Part shown: positions 53,537 to 62,179 of the stretch, piece by piece
Numbering within the stretch: position 1 is the stretch's first letter
Layout of the letters: the number at the start of each line of letters is the position of its first letter
Assembly: GCF_001274945.1 (NCBI RefSeq)
Contig: NZ_LILB01000001.1
Span: 1,737,111-1,801,110 of the forward strand
Length of the DNA: 64,000 nucleotides
Direction: 5' to 3'
Source of the DNA: Viridibacillus arvi
Lineage (GTDB): Bacteria; Bacillota; Bacilli; Bacillales_A; Planococcaceae
Made by a program: the position numbers and the translations under genes
Notes under the pieces: generated by a model
Databases searched by the model: none
Seen by the model: the letters and a program-made list of their open reading frames with translations, nothing else
Told to the model about the DNA's origin: nothing

Positions 53537-54373
53537 TCATATAATAATATTAAACACCGATATTTCTGCAGGGTTCCAAAATCGAACTGGAATCCTCGTA
53601 GTCCCAATCCCACTATTCACATATAGATACTTATTATTTTCTAGCTGATATAACCCTTTAGTGTATTTCTCTGCAAGCGGGGGCGTATATATCGGGCCAA
53701 TCAATGGCACATCAACTTGTCCACCATGACTATGCCCCGCGAGTGCTACATCAATATTGCCATACCCAACTTCTTCTATAAGATCAGGCTGGTGTAGTAT
53801 AAGGAGATTCTTACCTTGACTATTAATACTCGAATACGCTTTTAGAACATCAGGATTTCCAAGCATTGCTTCATCCAACCCTATAATATTTATTATTTGT
53901 CCATTTTCAAGCTCTATTGTACTACTTTCATTTGTTAGTAGCTTAAATCCAGATGCATTCATTATATCTCCATAAAACCTAACTCCACCGCCTCCACGGT
54001 CGTGGTTTCCCCATACTGCATAATTTCCATATTTACTACGTAGTTTACCCAATATTGCACTTATTTTTGACCTATCTTCAAATTGAGAAGGTACATCCAT
54101 TAAATCTCCTGTAAAAGCTATAACATCAGGTTGAAGACCGTTAATTCTTTCTACAAGTTTGTCAAGCTGCTCTAGCGAATAATTCGGACCTAAATGCACA
54201 TCTGAAAATTGTACTACCTTTAGCGCACTCTCTCCTCTCGACGTAAGTTCAAGTTCATATTCCTTTGTAACAAGACGTTTTGGTTCTATTTTAAATGAAT
54301 ATGTAACGATTCCCGCTACAATTATACTTAAAATAATTACGCATTTTATTATGATAAAAATTAACCTTTTCAT
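53537..54373 (-). CDS. YkuE-type membrane-anchored metallophosphoesterase
   Basis: A 278-residue calcineurin-like enzyme with an N-terminal membrane anchor (RLIFIIIKCVIILSIIVAGIVTYSF), so the active site should face outside. The motifs FSDVHLG, FTGDLMD, WGNHDRGGGG, HQPDL and AGHSHGGQ are complete. Homologues include YkuE, a cell-wall associated Tat-exported phosphoesterase; this one has a plain membrane anchor instead of twin arginines. It is first in the module with the two-component system; copy B of the shared element lies about 120 bases upstream. Confidence 0.9.
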   Translation of the reverse strand: MKRLIFIIIKCVIILSIIVAGIVTYSFKIEPKRLVTKEYELELTSRGESALKVVQFSDVHLGPNYSLEQLDKLVERINGLQPDVIAFTGDLMDVPSQFEDRSKISAILGKLRSKYGNYAVWGNHDRGGGGVRFYGDIMNASGFKLLTNESSTIELENGQIINIIGLDEAMLGNPDVLKAYSSINSQGKNLLILHQPDLIEEVGYGNIDVALAGHSHGGQVDVPLIGPIYTPPLAEKYTKGLYQLENNKYLYVNSGIGTTRIPVRFWNPAEISVFNIII

Positions 54374-54492
54374 TTTTACACTACCATTCTACCTTGGAAT
54401 AAACAGCTTCTAGTCAAGGTCCATACAGAGTTAATATTTAAATACTTTCCAAACTTAAAAATGTTTTTCATCCCCTGCAAAGCCATTTTGGA

Positions 54493-54530
54493 TTAGACTA
54501 AGCCAAGTCTGTTACGCGAATGTTACAAAA
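54493..54530. promoter_or_regulatory. 38-bp shared element, copy B (upstream of the metallophosphoesterase gene)
   Basis: Plus strand: TTAGACTAA (54493-54501), eight variable bases, then TGTTACG, CGAA, TGTTACA, AAA (54510-54530). It has 28 of 30 non-spacer bases in common with copy A, in the same spacing and orientation relative to the downstream genes. The remaining stretch 54374-54671 holds no gene. Confidence 0.75.
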
Positions 54531-54572
54531 TACTATAAATTATTAATGCAATCCCTTTACCATCCTAAAACA

Positions 54573-54614
54573 CAAAAAAGATAGGTAGGGCAAATACTCT
54601 TTGCCTTACCTATC
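54573..54614 (-). terminator. argF terminator
   Basis: On the minus strand GATAGGTAAGGCAAA pairs with TTTGCCCTACCTATC (one mismatch), five-base loop, followed by TTTTTTG. Confidence 0.93.
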
Positions 54615-54671
54615 CTTAATTTTGATAACAAAATTGCGTTCTTAAACTATTGTATATTTCAAATTGAATAA

Positions 54672-55637
54672 TTATCCTAAAACCGAAGCCAATACAGCTT
54701 TTTGAGCATGAAGACGATTTTCTGCTTGTTCAAAGATAAATGAATTTGGTCCATCTATAACAGATGTCGCTACTTCCTCTTCGCGGTGTGCTGGCAAGCA
54801 GTGTAAGAACATATAATCAGATTTCGCATTCGCTACTAATGCATCGTTAATTTGGTAGTCTTTAAAATCTGCTAAACGTTTTGCAGTTTCTTCTTCTTGA
54901 CCCATTGAAGTCCATACATCTGTATAAATGACATCAGCATCCTGCGCTGCTTCAGCTGGATCATAAGTGAATGAGACCGTACTACCATTTGAAGCCGCAA
55001 TTTCAGTTGCTTCTTTCATGACCGCTTCACTTGGTTCATATTCTTTAGGTGTTGCTACAACAACATCCATTCCTACATGTGCAGCCGCTACTACTAAAGA
55101 ATGCGCTACGTTGTTTCCATCACCAATATACGCAAGCTTTAAGCCCTTCACATAACCTTTTTCTTCTGCAATTGTTTCAAGGTCTGCAAGTGCTTGGCAT
55201 GGATGCGCAAGGTCTGTTAAACCGTTAATAACTGGAATAGATGCGTGTTCAGCCAGTTCTTTTACCATTTCATGTGAATTTGCGCGAATCATAATACCAT
55301 TTAAATAACCGGATAATACATGCCCTGTATCATAAATAGATTCTCCGCGTCCGATTTGTAAATCGCGAGCATGCATGAACATACCTTTACCACCCAATTG
55401 ATTCATACCTACTTCAAATGAAATACGCGTACGTGTAGAATGCTTTTCGAAAATCATTCCCAACGTTTTTCCTTCTAATAACGGTGGACATTTGCCCTCT
55501 TTAGTTATTGTTTTCAACTGCATGGATAAGTCCAGTAAGCCTTGTACTTCCTCACTTGTATAATCTACAAGTGAGATTAAATCTTTGCCTTTTAAGCTTT
55601 CTACTAATTTTAATTGCACTAATTCTAAAAGTTTCAT
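54672..55637 (-). CDS. argF: Ornithine carbamoyltransferase
   Basis: Makes citrulline from ornithine and carbamoyl phosphate. The 321 residues have the carbamoyl-phosphate site STRTRISFE, the HPCQ motif, the ornithine-side DVWTSMGQE and LHCLPAHR. AAAGGGAG precedes the ATG. It is alone here: no arg biosynthesis or arginine deiminase genes lie next to it, so anabolic (ArgF) versus catabolic (ArcB) use cannot be decided from context. An ArgR-like palindrome in its promoter suggests arginine control. Confidence 0.95.
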   Translation of the reverse strand: MKLLELVQLKLVESLKGKDLISLVDYTSEEVQGLLDLSMQLKTITKEGKCPPLLEGKTLGMIFEKHSTRTRISFEVGMNQLGGKGMFMHARDLQIGRGESIYDTGHVLSGYLNGIMIRANSHEMVKELAEHASIPVINGLTDLAHPCQALADLETIAEEKGYVKGLKLAYIGDGNNVAHSLVVAAAHVGMDVVVATPKEYEPSEAVMKEATEIAASNGSTVSFTYDPAEAAQDADVIYTDVWTSMGQEEETAKRLADFKDYQINDALVANAKSDYMFLHCLPAHREEEVATSVIDGPNSFIFEQAENRLHAQKAVLASVLG

Positions 55638-55675
55638 ATACGATCCGCTCCCTTTGGTTTTTATTGTTAATGACC

Positions 55676-55704
55676 ATTATACATATGCATAAATATTAAA
55701 TCAA
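55676..55704 (-). promoter_or_regulatory. argF promoter with ArgR-like palindrome
   Basis: On the minus strand TTGATT (55704-55699), a 17-base spacer and TATAAT (55681-55676). A 16-bp near-palindrome, TTATACATATGCATAA (55677-55692, one mismatched pair), covers the -10 box and spacer. It resembles the A+T rich, palindromic ARG boxes bound by ArgR/AhrC, but the match to the consensus is loose. Confidence 0.55.
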
Positions 55705-55731
55705 ATGTATTTTTATGTTTTTTCAAAAAAA

Positions 55732-55764
55732 TTAAACTCCTTTACTCATGTGAGCAAAGGAGTT
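55732..55764 (-). terminator. ysdC terminator
   Basis: AAACTCCTTT pairs with AAAGGAGTTT; TTTAATTTTTTTG follows on the minus strand. Confidence 0.85.
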
Positions 55765-55775
55765 TAATTTAAATA

Positions 55776-56864
55776 TTATTCAAAGATAATTTTATTCACT
55801 GTATCACGGTCTAGTTTCTTAATTACTTCAATGATTAATTTAACTGTGTTTTCAAAGTCATCACGATGTAAAATACCTGCATGTGAATGAATATAGCGCG
55901 TTGCAATACCGATTGATAAAGATGGTACACCATTAGCAGTAATGTGAATTGCACCTGCGTCTGTACCGCCTCCTGGAATGGCTTCATATTGGAACGGGAT
56001 ACCATTTTCATTTGCAGTATCCACTACAAGATCACGTATACCTTTATGTGCAATCATCGAAGCATCATAAATAATAATTTGTGGACCAGCACCAATCTTA
56101 CTTGTCGATTCTTTTGATGTAATTCCTGGTGTGTCACCAGCAATACCTACATCAACTGCAAAACCGATATCAGGTTGAATTTTATGCGTCGCTACTTTAG
56201 CTCCACGTAAACCAACCTCTTCTTGGACAACACCACATCCGTAAACGATGTTTGGATGTTTTTCATCTTTTAGCCCTTTTAATACTTCAATTGCTATCGC
56301 ACAGCCGATACGGTTATCCCATGCTTTAGCAAGTAAATGTTTTTCGTTTTTCATTACTGTAAATTCAAAATAAGGTACGACCATATCTCCAGGTAAGATA
56401 CCCCATCCTTCCGCCTCATCTTTAGAAGTAGCACCGACGTCGATGAACATATCTGTAATTTGGAAAGGTTTGTTGCGTACTTCTGCTGGTAAAATATGCG
56501 GTGGTTTAGAACCAATTACACCAATGATCGTTTCACCTTTACGCGTAATGACTTGCACGCGTTGTGCTAGCATTACTTGTGACCACCAGCCACCTATTGT
56601 TTGGAATTTTAAGAAGCCTTTATCGTCAATTTGAGTGACCATGAAGCCAACCTCATCTAAATGGCCAGCTATCATAACTTTAGGTCCGTTTGCATCGCCC
56701 ACTTTTTCAGCGATTACTCCACCTAAATTATCACTATCCATTCTGTCTGCGAAAGGTGCAATGTACTTTTTCATTACCTCGCGCGCTTCACGTTCGTTAC
56801 CTGAAGCTGCACGTGCGTCAGTTAGTTCTTTCAACATTGTTAAAGTCTCATCCAATTGCTGCAT
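55776..56864 (-). CDS. ysdC: M42-family glutamyl aminopeptidase-like metallopeptidase (YsdC)
   Basis: A 362-residue cytoplasmic di-zinc aminopeptidase of the PepA/FrvX family. Metal and catalytic motifs are [13 protein letters not shown] (His), [10 protein letters not shown] (Asp), [12 protein letters not shown] (catalytic Glu pair), AVDVGIAGD and the C-terminal [19 protein letters not shown] precedes the ATG. It matches YsdC in length and is near ysdB and ysdA as in B. subtilis. Confidence 0.94.
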   Translation of the reverse strand: MQQLDETLTMLKELTDARAASGNEREAREVMKKYIAPFADRMDSDNLGGVIAEKVGDANGPKVMIAGHLDEVGFMVTQIDDKGFLKFQTIGGWWSQVMLAQRVQVITRKGETIIGVIGSKPPHILPAEVRNKPFQITDMFIDVGATSKDEAEGWGILPGDMVVPYFEFTVMKNEKHLLAKAWDNRIGCAIAIEVLKGLKDEKHPNIVYGCGVVQEEVGLRGAKVATHKIQPDIGFAVDVGIAGDTPGITSKESTSKIGAGPQIIIYDASMIAHKGIRDLVVDTANENGIPFQYEAIPGGGTDAGAIHITANGVPSLSIGIATRYIHSHAGILHRDDFENTVKLIIEVIKKLDRDTVNKIIFE

Positions 56865-56935
56865 TATTTCGACCTCCTAAATATTCGAATCTTTAACTAT
56901 TATAATGTAATAATAGACAATTTTCAAAAAATATT

Positions 56936-57421
56936 TTAGTATCCGTTACGTTGACGTTCATAATTTTTTTCGTTTTTCGATACATACGCTCGCACGATAT
57001 CTTCGGCTGTAAAATCTAGTGCATTTGCCAGCGCACCGTAACACATCCATGCTTCTTCATATTGCGCTCTCTCTGACTTAAGGATGAAGTTTAAAACCGC
57101 CCCTTCTGTCTGGATGAAGAGATCAGTCAAATCTCCTTCGCGATTAGCTATTGGCCACTCTTCTAAATCATCAAAACCTTTCATAATACCTAATGACAAT
57201 AAAAAGTGAATAGAATCCACGAACTCTTCTAAAATTACCGAACGCTCTGATGGTCCTTTTGTGCTCCAAAATTTAAAGCATCGCGTTTCATTTGCAAGTT
57301 CACCTAATTCAACAAGTAATGCTAACCCTTTTTCACGGAATACATCTTTTATAATTTGTTGTGTTTCTTCAATAAATGCATCCAGTTGTTGCTGCATCGT
57401 AAAAAGTTTTTGTAAATTCAT
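56936..57421 (-). CDS. Dimeric-type dUTPase (MazG-like, dUTPase_2)
   Basis: Hydrolyses dUTP to dUMP. The 161 residues from the ATG at 57421 (TTAGGAGA upstream) are all-alpha, with LLVELGELANETRCFKFWS (the E..E metal site) and LEEFVDSIHFLLSLGI (E..D), as in dimeric dUTPases of the MazG superfamily. The upstream frame to 57454 is unsupported. It lies between ysdC and ysdB, where B. subtilis 168 has no such gene as far as I recall. Confidence 0.88.
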   Translation of the reverse strand: MNLQKLFTMQQQLDAFIEETQQIIKDVFREKGLALLVELGELANETRCFKFWSTKGPSERSVILEEFVDSIHFLLSLGIMKGFDDLEEWPIANREGDLTDLFIQTEGAVLNFILKSERAQYEEAWMCYGALANALDFTAEDIVRAYVSKNEKNYERQRNGY

Positions 57422-57505
57422 TATAATTCTCCTAACATTTTTGAAACTTTTCAATCTCTTTCATCGTATAGGAAAGGATAATGTTTGTACAAGGGGGAAC
57501 TGTAG

Positions 57506-57883
57506 ATGTTTGTTCTCATTCGTGTTTTATTAGTCGTGCTCATTTTATATGTCATGTATAAAGTTATTCGCTACTTTTTTAATCCAAAGCGTAAATTTGA
57601 TGATGCGGTACAACGTAGAGGTTATTACTTCTATGACGATTCCAAAAATGCACGAAAGAACTTTTTTATATCTTATAAAGGCGCTATGTTTGAAGGGGAA
57701 AAATATCTAGGAACAGCTAACGACACATTAGAAGTCGTATCCATTTTCATTGATACGAAAAACGAAATGGAACTTCAAGGTTTAAAGAAGGATGATATTC
57801 TATTTTTAGAAAGTGAAATCGTTCTCCACTACCCTAACGCAACAATTAGCTGGAAAAACCCAATTGAACAATTGATGAAGTAA
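57506..57883 (+). CDS. ysdB: YsdB-like membrane-anchored sigma-W-linked protein
   Basis: A 125-residue protein with one N-terminal transmembrane helix (FVLIRVLLVVLILYVMYKVI), then NPKRKFDDA and the conserved KNFFISYKGAMFEGEKYLG block. It matches YsdB by pattern and position between ysdC and ysdA. In B. subtilis ysdB belongs to the sigma-W envelope-stress regulon. Function unknown. AAGGGGG precedes the ATG. Confidence 0.85.
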   Translation: MFVLIRVLLVVLILYVMYKVIRYFFNPKRKFDDAVQRRGYYFYDDSKNARKNFFISYKGAMFEGEKYLGTANDTLEVVSIFIDTKNEMELQGLKKDDILFLESEIVLHYPNATISWKNPIEQLMK

Positions 57884-57914
57884 AAAAGTACCGTCTTTTA
57901 AGACGGTACTTTTC
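57884..57914 (+). terminator. ysdB terminator
   Basis: AAAGTACCGTCTT pairs with AAGACGGTACTTT, then T residues. Confidence 0.92.
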
Positions 57915-57921
57915 AGTATGT

Positions 57922-57972
57922 CGACAAAAGGTATCCAGAATGCTCGTATCCTGGATGTCTTTTGTTTTTTTA
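57922..57972 (+). terminator. Second terminator-like hairpin after ysdB
   Basis: ACAAAAGG.ATCCAG pairs with CTGGAT..CTTTTGT (mismatches in the middle), followed by TTTTTTT. It either backs up the first terminator or marks the end of the decayed insertion sequence. Confidence 0.6.
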
Positions 57973-58017
57973 TATATTTTGGTTATTGTAGATCCTCTTT
58001 TATGCCATTTTAGGAAT

Positions 58018-58107
58018 TTACCAAGTCCAATTGGCGAGTTTCTATAAATTTACGGCAGCAAAAGTAAACATCGCTTGCATGAACACTTTTTTAAGACCTT
58101 TTAAGGT
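58018..58107 (-). pseudogene. Relic of an IS1182-type transposase C-terminus
   Basis: On the minus strand this 30-codon stretch reads TLK, GLKKVFMQAMFTFAAVNL, an in-frame TAG, then KLANWTW and a TAA. The word GLKKVFMQAM.TFAA.NLKKLA.WTW is the recognisable end of many Bacillales IS1182-family transposases. No start or catalytic DDE region remains on either side, so the element is an inactive fragment. Together with the adjacent GC-rich repeat it marks an insertion-prone spot between ysdB and ysdA. Confidence 0.7.
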
Positions 58108-58168
58108 ATTTCACAGCATCCTCAATTATTTTCCTAATTTAAAAAGATTTGTTTATATTACATGTGTA

Positions 58169-58293
58169 GTTGATTGAAGCGGAGGTGGCGACTCCTGCGG
58201 GAAAAGCGGGACCGTCCAAGACCCTGCAGGAGAGTAGCGACGAAGCGGCTTGGCGCCCGCCCGCGGAAAGCGTCCACTGTAGTGGAAATCAAC
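58169..58293. repeat. GC-rich dispersed Bacillales intergenic repeat
   Basis: A 125-bp element much richer in G+C than its surroundings, bounded by the inverted ends GTTGATT and AATCAAC. Inside are GCGGAGG, CGACTCCTGCGGG, CCTGCAGGAG.GTAGCGACGA and CCCGCCCGCGGAAAGCGTCC. I know this pattern as a multi-copy intergenic repeat in many Bacillaceae and Planococcaceae. The ends pair and the inner CTCCTGC.GGG/CC.GCAGGAG also pair, so a transcript would fold into a branched structure. Only one copy lies in this window. Confidence 0.8.
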
Positions 58294-58356
58294 GGTCTTA
58301 TCTACAGTCGAAAAGGTTCTTTCTTTTTATGAGGGTACTTTTTCATTAATAAACAG

Positions 58357-58617
58357 CTATCGAAATGACAGCATAATGACAGCATAAACTATCGCGATTG
58401 CCGGTAATCCAAAGACAAAGGAAGTATGTTGCGTTTTATGACGGAAAATGCGCATCCCTATATACGAACCTATTCCTCCTCCAAAAAGCGCAACAAGCCA
58501 TAACGTCCTTTCTCTAATACGCCATTCATGGTTAATAGCCTTCCGCTTATCATAACCCATTAAAATAAAGCCAATCGCAGACATTAATAGTATCCAATAA
58601 AGTATAATTGCACTCAT
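58357..58617 (-). CDS. ysdA: YsdA-like membrane protein (DUF1294)
   Basis: An 86-residue protein with about three transmembrane helices. The conserved DUF1294 features are MGYDKRKAINHEWRIRERTLWLVALFGGGIGSYIGMRIFRHKT. GAAGGAG-like site before the ATG. It is in the ysdA position of B. subtilis. Function unknown. Confidence 0.88.
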   Translation of the reverse strand: MSAIILYWILLMSAIGFILMGYDKRKAINHEWRIRERTLWLVALFGGGIGSYIGMRIFRHKTQHTSFVFGLPAIAIVYAVIMLSFR

Positions 58618-58647
58618 CTTATTCTCCTTCCAGAGAGATATTTTATT

Positions 58648-58686
58648 ATAAAAAACACACAGTCTAATTGCTGTGTGTTTTTACTG
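58648..58686 (-). terminator. Terminator of the first GH25 gene
   Basis: AAAAACACACAG pairs with CTGTGTGTTTTT around eight bases; T-rich on the minus strand. Confidence 0.92.
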
Positions 58687-58726
58687 ATTATTACAATTAT
58701 ATATACTTATACGAATACTATACTAA

Positions 58727-60193
58727 TTATTTTGCTTTTACATAAGTTTTCTTCGCTGTAATATAATAACCATTCGTTAATTTTAATCGTGGTGTTCCAT
58801 TTGTTCCATATGCAATACTACTTACTTTGACAGTAGATCCTACTGCAATTGCTTTCTCTCTATTAGCAGCAGTAAAAGAAGTACCTTTATATTGGTAAAC
58901 TTTCTTAGCAATTTTCACTTGCCCAGGATTACTTGTCCAATAATCATAATAGTTAGTTGGTAATTTTAATACATAATCTTTATTTGCAGTGATATATGAG
59001 CCTGATGTTGTTTTCAATCGCGGTGTTCCGTTCTTCGTATATTCGATGTCTTTAATAGTTAAGATAGTATTTTTTTTGACACCTGAAATTTTATTACTAG
59101 TTGTAAGATTTACACTCTTATATGCATTTAACCCTTTTTTCACAACAATATTTTTCGGTACCGTTGTATAGTATTGATCAATTTTACTTGTTACTTTTAA
59201 TACAAATTTTTTATTTGCCGAGATATATTGACCATTTGTTAATTTTAATCGCGGTGTTCCATTTGCAGAATTCACGATTCCTGAAACTGACACTATTGAA
59301 TTCTTTTTTAATGCCGCACCTTTACTTCCAGTAGAAAAACTTGGCGAACTGTATTGGTAAACTGTTTTCTTAATAACTACTTTTTTAGGGTTAGTAGTAT
59401 AATACTCATCTTCCCCCGCTGTTTCAGCATCAGCTTCTTCAGTAAAGAAATGCAGTGGTGTATTTGGGTTTAAACGATTTAAATCTACATAAGTTGAAAT
59501 ACCAGGTACGATTCCCTTATCTGTATATTGCCATAAGTTATAATTATAAGCTGGAGGAGTATTCGTATTGTTGTAACGGGGAATCCACACAAAATCAAAT
59601 TTCGATGTATCAATATTTAAATCTTCATATAAATGGTGCGCAATGTATACACCTATCTTTTTATCTGTTTTAGTACGTAATTGCTTCACGTATGCATTGA
59701 TAATTGTTCGCATACTTTCGCCAGATGTACTCGTATTTTCTTCAACATCTAATACATAAAATTTCGCATCTTTACTTGCGCGGTTGTAAAAAGAATTCGC
59801 CTCTGCTTTTGCATCTGCAGAAGATTCTGCTAGGCTATATGAGTATACGCCAAAAGGTACACCGTATTTGAGAGCACCAGCTTCATATTCCTTATGCTTA
59901 ATATCTTCTAAGATTGAACCGTATTGTGTGCGAATAATAACAAGATCTAAATTCTTACTTGCCGTTGCCCAATCAATAGTCCCTTGCCATTTAGAAATGT
60001 CTGCAATAACCGGCTCTGCAGAACGTAATCTCATATTGGAATTGACCTTCACTTCAGTTTCGGTTTCCCATTTTGTTTTGCTATCTGGATTAGCAGGTCC
60101 TAGTTCATCTGCCGAAGTAATTTGCACGGCAAAAAAACTCACAGCAACTAAACATAATAGCGCTGTCATAAAACGTAGTTTTTTCATATTCAT
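58727..60193 (-). CDS. Secreted GH25 lysozyme with three C-terminal repeats (copy 1)
   Basis: A 488-residue cell-wall muramidase. The signal peptide (MTALLCLVAVSFFAVQITSADE) leads to a GH25 domain at about 60-255: VIADISKWQGTIDW, FYVLDVEEN (DxE with the catalytic acids), GVYIAHHLY, FVWIPRYN and LWQYTDKG. Three roughly 75-residue repeats follow (270-488), each starting YYTTxPKxVVIKK and ending NGTPRLKLTNGxYITAxKxYV, a DUF5776-like wall-binding pattern. The start ATG has GGGAG only four bases away; an ATG two codons later is possible. A close paralogue lies directly upstream. Confidence 0.9.
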   Translation of the reverse strand: MNMKKLRFMTALLCLVAVSFFAVQITSADELGPANPDSKTKWETETEVKVNSNMRLRSAEPVIADISKWQGTIDWATASKNLDLVIIRTQYGSILEDIKHKEYEAGALKYGVPFGVYSYSLAESSADAKAEANSFYNRASKDAKFYVLDVEENTSTSGESMRTIINAYVKQLRTKTDKKIGVYIAHHLYEDLNIDTSKFDFVWIPRYNNTNTPPAYNYNLWQYTDKGIVPGISTYVDLNRLNPNTPLHFFTEEADAETAGEDEYYTTNPKKVVIKKTVYQYSSPSFSTGSKGAALKKNSIVSVSGIVNSANGTPRLKLTNGQYISANKKFVLKVTSKIDQYYTTVPKNIVVKKGLNAYKSVNLTTSNKISGVKKNTILTIKDIEYTKNGTPRLKTTSGSYITANKDYVLKLPTNYYDYWTSNPGQVKIAKKVYQYKGTSFTAANREKAIAVGSTVKVSSIAYGTNGTPRLKLTNGYYITAKKTYVKAK

Positions 60194-60376
60194 GTAGCTC
60201 CCTATGTATTTTTTTGCTATTTTAATAGTTGAAACAATCTAGTAATAGCCTACTTAAGCATAACAAAGTCTGTATAACAAATTGAACACAACTCCAAATC
60301 ATTTCCTTTACAAACTTTAAGTTCCTCTTACAGTTATATATCATTACAGTTGCAAACTGTTATATTTCACAAACAA

Positions 60377-60422
60377 AAACAATGAAAGGAAATAGACTTT
60401 CCCTCCATTGTTTTGTTTTTCC
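60377..60422 (-). terminator. Terminator of the second GH25 gene
   Basis: On the minus strand AAACAATGGA pairs with TTTCATTGTTT (imperfect) around an A/G-rich loop, ending in TTTTTG. Confidence 0.75.
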
Positions 60423-60431
60423 TATCTACTG

Positions 60432-61889
60432 TTACTGCACATAACTTTTATTTGCAGTTATATAATAGCCATTTGATAATTTTAATCTTGGCGTACCGCC
60501 TTTTGTATAGACAATAGCGGATACATTTAATGTTTTCCCTTTTGCAATTGCTATATCTCTATTTGCAGAAGTTAAAGAAGTACTTTTATATTGATAAACT
60601 TTCTTTACTGTTTTTACTTTACTAGGTTTAACAGTAATATAATTTGAAATGTTCGCTGTCGTTTTTAATACATAATTTTTATTTGCAGTTATATATGTTC
60701 CAGACGTAGTCTTCAAACGTGGTGTTCCACCCGTTGTATATTCAATATCCGCAATACTAACAATCTTATCTTTATTTAACGTAGAAACTTGTTTAGAAGC
60801 GGTAAAGCTTGTACTACTATAACTTCTCACTGCATTCTTTATAACGACATTCTTTGGTACAGCTGTATAATAATCGTCAATATTCGAAATCAATTTTGCG
60901 ACATAGCTTTTACTAGCTGTAATATACATTCCATTAGCTAATACCAATCTCGGTATTCCATTACTCGAGTAATCCATGCCTTTTACTTCAACAATTGTGT
61001 TTTTACTTAGTGAACCTGTTTTTCGTGTAGAAGTGAAATTTTTATTGTTGTATTGGTTCACTTTTTTTCTTATAGCAACTTTTTTAGGATTCTTAGTGTA
61101 GTAGTTTGACAGATCAATAGGCTTATTATTTTCACTACTATCTTTTGTAAAGAAATCTAATGGCACATTTGGATTCAATCTATTTAAATCTACATTTGTA
61201 TTAATTCCAGGCACTTTTCCTTGGTCTGTATATTGCCATAAGTGATACTCATAATCCGGCGGTGTATTAGTAGTGTTGTATCTAGGAATCCATACAAAAT
61301 CAAATTTTGATGTATCAATATTTAATTGATTGTATAAGTGATGAGCAATGTAAACGCCAATTTTCTTATTTGTTTTTTTACGTAATTCTGCTACATAAGC
61401 ATTGATAATATCACTTACACTTTCTCCATCAGTTGTTGTTTCTTCAATATCAATTACATAAAACTTAGCATTTTTATTGGCACGGTCATAAAAAGTATTT
61501 GCTTCAACTCTCGCTGCAGCAGTAGATTTTGCTAAACTATATGAATATACACCGAATGGCACACCATATTGCAATGCACCTGCTTCATATATTTTATGAT
61601 ATGTATCTTCCACACCACTACCATATTGAGTACGAATAATTGCTAAATCTAGTACTTTACTAGCTGTTGCCCAATCAATTGAATTTTGCCATTTCGAAAT
61701 ATCCGCAATGACCGGCTCATTAGATTGCACTCTAGCATTCATCTTATAAGGTGCTTTTTCTTCTTTGTCCCATTCAGTTGTACTATCTGGATTAGCTGGC
61801 GCTAAATTGCCCTCTGCAAATGTTGTTATACTAAAAGAACAAATCACTGTCATGCAAACAAGTACAAGTAAAAATTTTTTCATTTTCAA
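60432..61889 (-). CDS. Secreted GH25 lysozyme with three C-terminal repeats (copy 2)
   Basis: A 485-residue paralogue of the neighbouring lysozyme with the same layout: signal peptide (LLVLVCMTVICSFSITTFAE), GH25 domain (VIADISKWQNSIDW, FYVIDIEETT, GVYIAHHLY, FVWIPRYNTTNTPPDY, LWQYTDQG) and three repeats with NGIPRLVLANGMYITA/GGTPRLKTTSGTYITA words. The start is TTG with AAGGGGAT upstream. Each gene has its own terminator, so each is probably its own unit. They arose by tandem duplication and have since diverged in the linker and repeats. Confidence 0.9.
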   Translation of the reverse strand: MKMKKFLLVLVCMTVICSFSITTFAEGNLAPANPDSTTEWDKEEKAPYKMNARVQSNEPVIADISKWQNSIDWATASKVLDLAIIRTQYGSGVEDTYHKIYEAGALQYGVPFGVYSYSLAKSTAAARVEANTFYDRANKNAKFYVIDIEETTTDGESVSDIINAYVAELRKKTNKKIGVYIAHHLYNQLNIDTSKFDFVWIPRYNTTNTPPDYEYHLWQYTDQGKVPGINTNVDLNRLNPNVPLDFFTKDSSENNKPIDLSNYYTKNPKKVAIRKKVNQYNNKNFTSTRKTGSLSKNTIVEVKGMDYSSNGIPRLVLANGMYITASKSYVAKLISNIDDYYTAVPKNVVIKNAVRSYSSTSFTASKQVSTLNKDKIVSIADIEYTTGGTPRLKTTSGTYITANKNYVLKTTANISNYITVKPSKVKTVKKVYQYKSTSLTSANRDIAIAKGKTLNVSAIVYTKGGTPRLKLSNGYYITANKSYVQ

Positions 61890-62129
61890 TGTTTAAATCC
61901 CCTTACCCTTTCTTCTAAAGTCATTCTACTATGTTTTCCGACTTTGAACTCTATGAGTTTAACAAATTCAAACGTTTTCTAACATCCACTATTAAGACGA
62001 ATTTTATTTCTTTTACTAGTTCAATACAATTGGAATTATTATTCTAAAAAACTTTAGACCTATAAATTGCAATTATTTTTTCACTAAAGTTTAATTCATA
62101 TGACTTTTTTAATACTTTATTGTTTTTTC

Positions 62130-62173
62130 ACAATAAAACGCCATTAGAAGTTTTTACACTACTAATGGCGTTT
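62130..62173 (-). terminator. hmp terminator
   Basis: AAACGCCATTAG pairs with CTAATGGCGTTT around 14 bases; TTTTATTG follows on the minus strand. The rest of 61890-62179 is A+T rich leader of the second GH25 gene and holds no gene. Confidence 0.9.
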
Positions 62174-62179
62174 GATGTT

